Shown: piece after piece, positions 60,501 through 64,000 of the stretch
Position numbering within the stretch: position 1 is the first letter of the stretch
How the letters are laid out: every line of letters starts with the position of its first letter
Source of the DNA: Talpa occidentalis
Lineage: Eukaryota; Chordata; Mammalia; Eulipotyphla; Talpidae
Assembly (NCBI RefSeq): GCF_014898055.3
Contig: NW_023601212.1
Coordinates: 35,266,329 to 35,330,328 of the forward strand
Direction: 5' to 3'
DNA: 64,000 bases
Translations under genes and position numbers: made by a program
Notes under the pieces: generated by a model
Database searches by the model: none
The model's input: only the letters and a program-made list of their open reading frames with translations
What the model was told of the DNA's origin: nothing

Positions 60501-62798
60501 TGTTTTCTTTTTACTGAGAAAGAAATGTATCCTTTCAATTTCACAAAGTTTTTGCCCCTTTCCTTGTGCTATTGTAAATGGCTCTCTCTGTAAAGAAGAG
60601 ACTTGCATTGTCAACCTTTCTACTTTCTTCTTTTCCCTCTTGCCTTCCACAATGAGACTCTTTTCTTTTTCTTCCTCCTCATCGTCCTCCTCCTTGTCGT
60701 CGTCCTCACTTTCCTCTTTGGGGTCCGGCATTTCGGGCTCCTTCTCGGCCTCGGCCGCGGGGCCAGCGGCGGACATGCTGGGGCCCGAGGAAGCTCCGCG
60801 AGAAGAAGCCCGCGGGCAGCTCTCCGTGACGCGCGCCGCGCCCGCCGCCGGAGTCAACAAGATTTTAAAATCTACTTTGCTTTTTAATTATTTCCAAAGT
60901 ATTAACCTCTGGTAGTCAAAGAAAATTAATGCACACTGAAATTCTGTATTCAAGATATATGAGATGAGGAAGCAAAAGAAATGGAGAATACAGATGTTAT
61001 ATAGAAAATTATCTGTAAAAGCTTGTTGGAATAGGGTACTTTGTGTGTGTTTTTGACTAGTCTACATTGTCCTTATTGATCTGTGAGACATGGGAGGGAG
61101 AAGGCCATGAGGGTATGCTAAGGAACGAGAGGATCATGCCCTGATACGGATTAAAGGAGTGAATGCCAAGTTTAAGAACTCTAGTGCATCATAAACCCTG
61201 AGGGCAACTTTCTAGTTACTATGTAGGATCACAGACTCATGCTTCCAACAAAGACAGCCTAACAAAGACGACATTTACTCACCAGTCTAAACAAACTGAA
61301 GGACAAGAACAGACCAGGAGGTACATTAAGCAACAGTTTTCTTGTATGCATGGATAAATAAATCTTTAAAAAAAAAAAAGTAAAACATATAACTAAAATA
61401 GCCCTATATAAATTATGCCAAACAAATTTGCACTTAAAAACATTCCCACAAAAAAATTCTAGGTCCAGATGAACTGAGTTGTGAAACTGAATAAACATTT
61501 AAGAAAGAAGTGATATCAGCTCTGTATATACTCATCCAAATAATTAAAAATTAGGAAATATCTCATAACTCATTTTTGGGGGTCAGTCTTTTGCTGCTAA
61601 TGATATCTAATAAAAACATTAAAAGGGTGGCAAAATACAAAATATTCCTCATGAACACAGATGCAAAATTCCTGACAAAAATTTATCAAACAAATTCAAC
61701 AATATAAATCAAAATGCCTCATGACTTAGTTTATCCCAGCAATACTTATTTGCTTAACATTTCAAAAAATCAGTCCCTGTAATTCCTCATAATCACAAAT
61801 GAGAGGGGGAGATGAGGTGAGGGAGGGAAATTCATATGACCATTTTATGGCCGCATAACAAGCATTTACCAAAACCTAAAATTCCTTCCTTATAAACGAC
61901 TCTCAGCAATCTACAAGAACAACTTTTTTTGATAAAAATGTCTAAAAAAGCATGATAATAAACAAGTTTAATAGCAAAAGACTGAATGTTTATCATTTGA
62001 TATCAGGAATGAGACATCACTACACTTAAGTATCTTCTTAAAAAATGGAAATATAGACTTGAGATTCGGGTTTAATGAGATGTTCCATAGTTATCCCCTA
62101 GCACAGATTCTGGCACATGGCAAGATTAAAGCTGGTGGCAGTCCACACAATGACAAGGAGAGTGGCTACACAGGAAAAACAGGAACAAGATGTAGGGATA
62201 AAGCAAACCCAAGAAAATGTTAGCAACTTGAGGGCTACATACTGTTCACTTACTAGTTATTCACGTTTTCTGTGTGGTTGAAAAATATACTTAGGCACAA
62301 GCCACATAATGACATTTCAGTCAGCATCAATCTTGACAATATAATTTTTCATTGTACTTGACTTAGTCTCTTACTTTGTTAATCACGGCCCCAAACTTAT
62401 AAAATCCAACACTAAGGGTGCTTCTGCCCAATAACAAAATTGCTTAATGATACATTTCTCAGAATATATCCCATTTGTTAAGTGACACATGGCTGGGAAG
62501 TCCAGAAATAGATTCAAACATGTAGAGACAACTAATTTGAGTGTAACATTTATGCATTCAATTCAGTGGAGAAAAGAATGTTTTCAACAAGGGGTTCAAG
62601 GACATTGCATAAACACATGTAAAAATAAACTATTTGTTAAAGCAGTGGACTCTGTTTATGTACAAGGAATTGAACCCAAAACTGTCTTTTTATTTTCAGG
62701 TTCAAAAATCATTTGAGGAACCAGAGTTTAAAGTCCAAATGCCCACAATTGAAAGATCAACTATGACCAGACATTTTTACCTCTTCCCAGGCAACTAA
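30524..62798 (+). CDS. Inflammatory caspase gene: CASP1-like CARD, CASP4-like protease (spliced span)
   Basis: This is the genomic span of a gene whose exons are listed separately. Inflammatory caspases are cytosolic cysteine proteases that cut gasdermin D and, for caspase-1, pro-IL-1. Exons 1-2 resemble the caspase-1 CARD; the linker and five protease exons resemble caspase-4/5/12/13, with caspase-4 closest by eye. Exon phases fit throughout (1, 1, 0, 0, 1, 1, 0). In human the transcription order is CASP1 then CASP5 then CASP4, so a deletion could join a CASP1 CARD to a CASP4 protease. The CARD exon is damaged, so the gene may be a CARD-less or dying copy. Alternatively, exons 1-2 are the relic of a separate CARD-only gene. 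The intron of 21.2 kb between the first two protease exons is inflated by L1s. Confidence 0.75.
31242..31506 (+). pseudogene. CASP1: Caspase exon 2, CASP1-like CARD, frameshifted
   Basis: A good acceptor (TTCTAACAG) precedes the exon. The first part reads [32 protein letters not shown], and continues after a shift as [20 protein letters not shown], matching the six-helix caspase-1 CARD. The join lies near 31407-31413, where about 2 nt seem missing in the A-D-S-V-I region. Unshifted, the frame stops at 31452. At the expected end the donor reads TCA A|TTAAG instead of |GTAAG, a likely G-to-T at +1. The CARD would normally recruit caspase-1 to ASC or NLRs. Both faults are inferred by comparison with the family. 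Confidence 0.8.
31507..33712 (+). other. Caspase intron 2
   Basis: Holds an old L1 3' end (32290-32790). The shifted CARD frame reads on into this intron to a stop at about 31604. No second CARD exon of CASP4 type was found here. Confidence 0.5.
32290..32790 (-). mobile_element. Old L1 3' end
   Basis: The + strand TTTTAATTGAGGCAACAGTG..GTTTACAGTGCTGTGTACGA and the later ACTTACTTCACCTAGCATCA and GTATTCCATTGTGTAAGTAT mark an antisense L1 3' end. Confidence 0.8.
33713..33813 (+). CDS. CASP4: Caspase linker exon
   Basis: Too short for ORF calling. Acceptor CTCTTGTAG at 33712; donor AAT|GTGAGT at 33814. It reads ..[21 protein letters not shown], very close to the CASP4/5/12 segment just before the p20 subunit (L-K-L-C-P-x-E-E-F-x-x-L-C). 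It is 101 nt: 2 nt complete a codon begun in the previous exon, then 33 codons, ending in phase 0 as the next exon requires. The upstream half ([12 protein letters not shown]) is not distinctive. Confidence 0.8.
34474..34647 (+). CDS. CASP4: Caspase exon, p20 N-terminal part
   Basis: Acceptor CTTTCTTCTGCAG, donor AGG|GTAAGA. The 58 codons read [41 protein letters not shown]. The R of NRTRLAL is the conserved arginine of the P1-aspartate pocket. DITGMK and GLLEDLGY are caspase hallmarks. Wording is closest to CASP4 and CASP12. No stop or shift. Confidence 0.95.
35255..35517 (-). mobile_element. tRNA-derived SINE, left of a pair
   Basis: T-rich tail at left; box B as GATCGAACCGGTG; GAGGAGGCCC head at right. 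Flanked by GAGTAGTACT and AGAGTAGTATT. Confidence 0.93.
35530..35805 (-). mobile_element. tRNA-derived SINE, right of a pair
   Basis: Starts about 13 bp after the previous SINE in the same orientation. Flanked by AGAGTAGTATT and TGTAGTATT, the same target word as the first copy. Confidence 0.93.
36488..36605 (+). mobile_element. MER5-type (hAT-Charlie) relic
   Basis: CTTCTCTAACTTTAGGGGCA, CACCTGGGGATCTTGTTAAA, TTCTGATTTAGGAAGTAGG and GATTCAGTAAC follow the MER5A order with substitutions. Confidence 0.55.
37591..37630 (+). repeat. (CA)n microsatellite, interrupted
   Basis: CA repeat with several AA and TA interruptions. Confidence 0.9.
38411..38433 (+). repeat. (GT)n microsatellite
   Basis: About eleven GT units. 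Confidence 0.9.
39169..40542 (+). promoter_or_regulatory. L1 no. 2 5' UTR with YY1-like site and tandem units
   Basis: Begins GGGCGGAGCAACATGGCGGC, which contains a YY1-type motif in the place where human L1 has one. A CpG-rich non-repeated part runs to about 40066. Then the AGAACAGGGA anchor recurs at 40067, 40269 and 40454, giving units of 202 and 185 bp and a partial third. Promoter function is inferred from the L1 family. Confidence 0.75.
40543..41589 (+). pseudogene. L1 ORF1p with four in-frame stops
   Basis: Same start context as the other ORF1s ([11 protein letters not shown]). The reading frame is kept throughout, but stops occur at 40951-40953, 41014-41016, 41137-41139 and 41551-41553. 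The coiled coil carries a 42-bp direct duplication (40774-40815 and 40816-40857), adding 14 residues. The family's final codons (EPQRDE) are followed by the normal stop at 41587-41589. Confidence 0.92.
41662..45776 (+). pseudogene. L1 ORF2p, broken by a SINE and frameshifts
   Basis: Starts MANTDANIS at 41662. A SINE (41693-41972) interrupts the tenth or eleventh codon. Endonuclease motifs QETHL, GDFNTP and SDHE are present; the RT has [10 protein letters not shown] and FADD at about 44050-44061; the C-terminus has the [14 protein letters not shown] cysteine motif and ends near SLIAGI at 45776. Frame changes are seen near 43010, 43470-43500, 43620, 43760, 44220 and 44560; stops are near 44838 and 45568. 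Confidence 0.92.
41693..41972 (-). mobile_element. tRNA-derived SINE in L1 ORF2 start region
   Basis: Young minus-strand copy, flanked by the perfect 14-bp duplication TAACATATCAATAT (41679-41692 and 41973-41986). It inserted about 10 codons into ORF2. Confidence 0.96.
45951..45985 (+). repeat. (TA)n repeat at L1 tail
   Basis: TA-rich run directly after the L1 tail; it obscures the target-site duplication. Confidence 0.85.
45985..46310 (+). mobile_element. Older L1, ORF2 continuation
   Basis: TTAGTAAGGAAATTGAATTG, then CTCACAACAAAGAAAAGTCC, matches L1 ORF2 codons that follow those ending at 39130. This places L1 no. 2 inside the older copy. Similarity fades after about 46110. Confidence 0.65.
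46520..46790 (+). mobile_element. tRNA-derived SINE, diverged
   Basis: Head GGTTCTCTCTGGTGGCACAA, core CAACAGTTTATTTCAGTCAG, tail AAATAAATAAAT. Loose ATCAATAT repeats flank it. Confidence 0.88.
47138..51345 (-). pseudogene. L1 ORF2p, broken
   Basis: Starts at 51345 (MANTDAN-type). The endonuclease segment at 51177-50635 has GDFNT and IYSSNEG. RT motif LFADDM is still readable at about 49175-49190. The C-terminus includes [14 protein letters not shown] codons. It has many stops and frameshifts, a local duplication of TATGGCC blocks near 49390-49445, and the SINE at 48452. Confidence 0.88.
48452..48740 (+). mobile_element. tRNA-derived SINE in L1 ORF2, with extra internal segment
   Basis: Perfect 17-bp duplications AATATTTGTTCTATTTC at 48435-48451 and 48741-48757. 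The head contains an extra ~40 bp between the CTGCAAAACTGC and CTCTGCAGCACC blocks. Confidence 0.95.
51390..52395 (-). pseudogene. L1 ORF1p, broken
   Basis: The start near 52395 matches other ORF1s. The coiled coil is at 52195-51794 and the C-terminal domain at 51797-51414 ([24 protein letters not shown]) in another frame, so at least one frameshift lies near 51800. Confidence 0.85.
52396..53200 (-). promoter_or_regulatory. L1 no. 3 5' UTR with ~198-bp tandem units
   Basis: GGCTCARTTCAGYTCYAAAT at 52643 recurs at 52841, with similar flanks (AGCCCCACTGCCCTC / AGCCCCATTCCCCTC). The period matches the other L1s but the sequence looks different. Promoter function is inferred. Confidence 0.6.
53390..53649 (-). 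mobile_element. tRNA-derived SINE
   Basis: Minus-strand copy, AAGATTTATTTATGCATACA at left and AGGGAGGCCC at right, between ATATATTTTCTTTT and ATATATTTATTTTCTC. Confidence 0.92.
53909..54193 (+). mobile_element. tRNA-derived SINE
   Basis: Head GGCCTCCCTGGTGGCATAAG. Direct repeats AAAAAGCAATGAG (53896-53908) and AAAAAGTAATGAG (about 54194-54206). The tail is drawn out into TAATAATAAAAATAAAAATA. Confidence 0.93.
54207..55486. other. Intron sequence, nothing recognised
   Basis: No gene or named repeat was seen. It may be ancestral caspase intron. Confidence 0.45.
55503..55839 (-). mobile_element. tRNA-derived SINE inserted in a splice acceptor
   Basis: Very young copy of the long-tail subtype (AATAGAGGCATGC, TTTGTTTGCTGG). 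Perfect 16-bp duplications GGTTTACTCTCTTTTA lie at 55487-55502 and 55840-55855. The right copy forms the pyrimidine tract and the A of the AG acceptor of the next caspase exon. Confidence 0.97.
55840..55856 (+). promoter_or_regulatory. Caspase 3' splice site made from a target-site duplication
   Basis: GTTTACTCTCTTTTAG ends at 55856. The same pyrimidine tract remains at 55487-55502 without a following AG. Any branch point that lay upstream of the original tract (for example CTGATGCTAAA near 55475) is now about 350-380 nt from the AG. Confidence 0.8.
55857..56091 (+). CDS. CASP4: Caspase exon, p20 catalytic part
   Basis: Starts GGC ATG GCC in phase 0 after the previous AGG; donor G|GTGAGT. 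It reads ..[13 protein letters not shown].., [26 protein letters not shown].., [14 protein letters not shown]. The H of SHG and the C of QACRG are the catalytic dyad. 235 nt, ending with one spare base. No stop or shift. ICGTMH and DVLxYDTIxQIFN are typical of CASP4/12. Confidence 0.97.
56092..57140 (+). other. Caspase intron
   Basis: Unremarkable. 56455-56650 loosely resembles an old L1 3' UTR on the + strand (AAGTGAAAGAAGCC..), but this is weak. Confidence 0.4.
57141..57284 (+). CDS. CASP4: Caspase exon, p20/p10 junction
   Basis: Acceptor TTGTGTCCCCTCAG; donor CCAC|GTATAT. It reads [18 protein letters not shown].., then [24 protein letters not shown]. The aspartates of SEDG or LTDD are candidate self-processing sites between subunits. 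KTHVEKDF is as in CASP4. A W replaces the C usual in AFCSSTP. 144 nt; phases match both neighbours. Confidence 0.95.
57285..57948 (+). other. Caspase intron
   Basis: AT-rich; nothing else recognised. Confidence 0.5.
57949..58055 (+). CDS. CASP4: Caspase exon, p10 part
   Basis: Acceptor TTTATGAACAG; donor AAG|GTAAGT. It reads (H)[19 protein letters not shown], then [12 protein letters not shown]. The R of VSWR is the second P1-pocket arginine. G-S-x-F-I and SWCCHL are family features shared with CASP4. 107 nt, ends in phase 0. Open. Confidence 0.95.
58167..58179 (+). repeat. DEK retrocopy target-site duplication, left
   Basis: TACTTTGCTTTTT, perfectly repeated at 60873-60885. On the retrocopy strand the right-hand site reads TT|AAAAAGCAAAGTA, matching the L1 endonuclease preference. 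Confidence 0.92.
58180..60872 (-). pseudogene. DEK: Processed DEK retrocopy, antisense in the last caspase intron
   Basis: Intronless copy of the mRNA for DEK, a chromatin-bound nuclear protein with a SAP DNA-binding domain. It includes about 96 bp of GC-rich 5' UTR, the whole coding region (60776-59683), about 1.5 kb of 3' UTR, an AATAAA near the end and a short poly-A remnant (poly-T at 58175-58183). The acidic N-terminus, [19 protein letters not shown], the SAP region ([19 protein letters not shown]) and the C-terminal [12 protein letters not shown] domain are readable. A TAA stop replaces a Leu codon at 60231-60233, and a 1-nt deletion near 59865 shifts the frame. The product would be truncated, so it is a retropseudogene. 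L1 machinery made it, as the target-site duplications show. Confidence 0.97.
60873..60885 (+). repeat. DEK retrocopy target-site duplication, right
   Basis: TACTTTGCTTTTT directly after the GC-rich 5' UTR end of the retrocopy. Confidence 0.92.
60886..61389. other. Intron sequence with a SINE tail remnant
   Basis: TTTTCTTGTATGCATGGATA and AATAAATCTTTAAAA at 61330-61379 look like the last 50 bp of the SINE. Nothing else was recognised. Confidence 0.55.
61390..62080 (+). mobile_element. Old L1 ORF2 fragment
   Basis: TCCCACAAAAAAATTCTAGG, then CTCATGAACACAGATGCAAA and AGCAAAAGACTGAATG follow L1 ORF2 order on the + strand. Heavily diverged, no frame left. Confidence 0.7.
62081..62699 (+). other. 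Intron sequence, nothing recognised
   Basis: Ends with a strong acceptor (CTTTTTATTTTCAG) for the last caspase exon. Confidence 0.5.
62700..62798 (+). CDS. CASP4: Caspase last exon, p10 C-terminus
   Basis: Reads [20 protein letters not shown], then [12 protein letters not shown] and TAA at 62796-62798. QMPTIER and the terminal FYLFPGN are diagnostic of inflammatory caspases (CASP4/5/12 wording). Phase 0 start fits the previous exon. 32 residues. Confidence 0.97.
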   Translation, partial: VQKSFEEPEFKVQMPTIERSTMTRHFYLFPGN

Positions 62799-63150
62799 AA
62801 TTATTAACTACCTACAGATGTTAACAAATCAGGGAAAGGACTAGTGTTTAAGAGAGAGTAGCATAGGCTGTGCCCTCAGTGGGCAACATTCTATTTCCTA
62901 TTTGTTGTTTTGTTTCTCTCTCCTTCTAATATCTATCAAAAAATGTGTTTTAGTCATAGATGGAAACTGGTATTAGTATTGCCTTATGCCATAAATTATT
63001 CAAAAATGAGATAAATTGTACAATTATGCCTACACCATACACAGTTTTATAACAGAACAAACCTGCTGGTATTTAGTCCAGAAGGCATAACAAGCAAAAT
63101 ATAATGGTCTCACTCAGCTGAGGAGAGACAGATCAGAATTTAGGAATATT
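62799..63150. other. 3' flank of the caspase gene
   Basis: Probable 3' UTR and flank. No clear AATAAA-plus-downstream element was pinned down. Confidence 0.4.
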
Positions 63151-64000
63151 GAGTTAATTTACTAAAAACAGAGCTAAAAGTATATAATAGAGAAAGGAGA
63201 GTTGATGTAACAATTGATGTTGAGAAAATTGGACAGCCATGTGCAAAATAATGAAACTAGACAATTGTCTTATATGATAGAGAAAAATGATTTCAAAATA
63301 GATGGAAGACTTGAAGGTAAGACTGGCAACCATGAAAGACACAGAAGAAACAGTGAAACACACTAACTTTGGTCTCAGTGATATCTTTTGGCATTTAACT
63401 CCAACAACGAGGGAAACAAAAGCAAAAGTAAACAAATGGGACTACATGAAATTAAAAAGTTTCTGCACAGCCAAGGAAACTATTTTTAAAACAGAAAGAT
63501 AAATAATGATGATGTCACTAATATATGGGTATATAAAGTAACTAAATTAATAGTCAGATAAAGACAAGCTTAAAAACTAACCCTTGATAGCTGACCACTG
63601 AAGTGAGACATCGGGAGGAAGGGGTGGGGGAGGGAAAGAACAAAGAGGGAAGGAAGGACAATGGTCTGTGGTGGTAGAATATGATGAGTTGTGGTGTGTG
63701 CACTATGGTGATAAAACTGATGGTGGTGCCCCAAGATTACCTCATTAAAAATATTTTTTAAAAAAAAGACATCCTAGCAAATGGGAGAAAATATTTGTAC
63801 ATCATACTTCCGACAAGGGGCTAAGATAATATCCAAGATCAAAAAAAAAAAAAATAAATCTCATACAACTCAACAATATAACAAATTAACACACACCCAA
63901 TATGTGCACTTCTCTAGAGAAAACATACAGATGGCACACAGGCACATGAAAATGCTCATCACTTATCAGGGAATTGTAAATAAAAACCTCAATGAGATTC
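63151..64000 (+). mobile_element. Old L1 ORF2 C-terminal part, runs off the window
   Basis: + strand: [24 protein letters not shown] codons at 63430-63490, resuming at 63770 (ATCCTAGCAAATGGGAGAAA, L1 WEKIF region) and continuing to the end. 63502-63765 interrupts it with sequence I could not classify (ending in an A-rich tail), perhaps another retroelement 3' end. Confidence 0.75.

Noticed and set aside
59683..60860. DEK as a working gene
   Set aside because: Intronless, with poly-A remnant and target-site duplications, a stop at 60231 and a 1-nt deletion near 59865.

Overview
The window looks like 64 kb of placental-mammal nuclear DNA. It holds spliced exons with GT-AG borders, LINE-1 (L1) copies of several ages, about twenty copies of one roughly 270-bp tRNA-derived SINE, ancient MIR, L2, MER5 and MER20 remnants, and a processed retrocopy. 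There is no bacterial or viral gene organisation. The species was not identified. The SINE is not one I can name. A CASP1-CASP4 fusion is known from Carnivora, so a carnivoran or related lineage is worth testing, but that is inference.

The only spliced host gene I can support lies on the + strand from 30524 to 62798. It is an inflammatory-caspase gene. A short first coding exon (30524-30530) and a CARD exon (31242-31506) resemble caspase-1. A linker exon (33713-33813) and five catalytic exons (34474-34647, 55857-56091, 57141-57284, 57949-58055, 62700-62798) resemble the caspase-4/5/12/13 group, with caspase-4 closest by eye. All five catalytic exons are open, in matching phase, and keep the SHG and QACRG active-site motifs. 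The CARD exon appears to carry a 2-nt deletion and a lost splice donor. A SINE has inserted into the 3' splice-site region of the exon with the active-site cysteine, duplicating its pyrimidine tract.

Layout: 1-4250 is a minus-strand L1 with an intact ORF1 and a broken ORF2. 4250-30500 is intergenic or upstream DNA with old L1 3' ends, two L1s carrying 5' inversions (about 9200-11535 and 12257-12957), many SINEs, an LTR-like stretch and ancient repeats. 30500-34650 holds the first caspase exons. The intron from 34648 to 55856 is swollen by a full-length plus-strand L1 (39169-45974) nested in an older L1, and by a nearly full-length minus-strand L1 (about 46860-53200). 55857-62798 holds the remaining exons; the last intron contains an antisense DEK retrocopy (58180-60872) with clear target-site duplications. 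63150-64000 is an old plus-strand L1.

Apart from the caspase, no gene here appears to encode a working host protein. The main points are the chimeric, partly decayed caspase, the SINE in its splice acceptor, the tandem ~190-200-bp units in three L1 5' UTRs, and several clean insertion scars. All family assignments are by eye; no alignment or database search was run.
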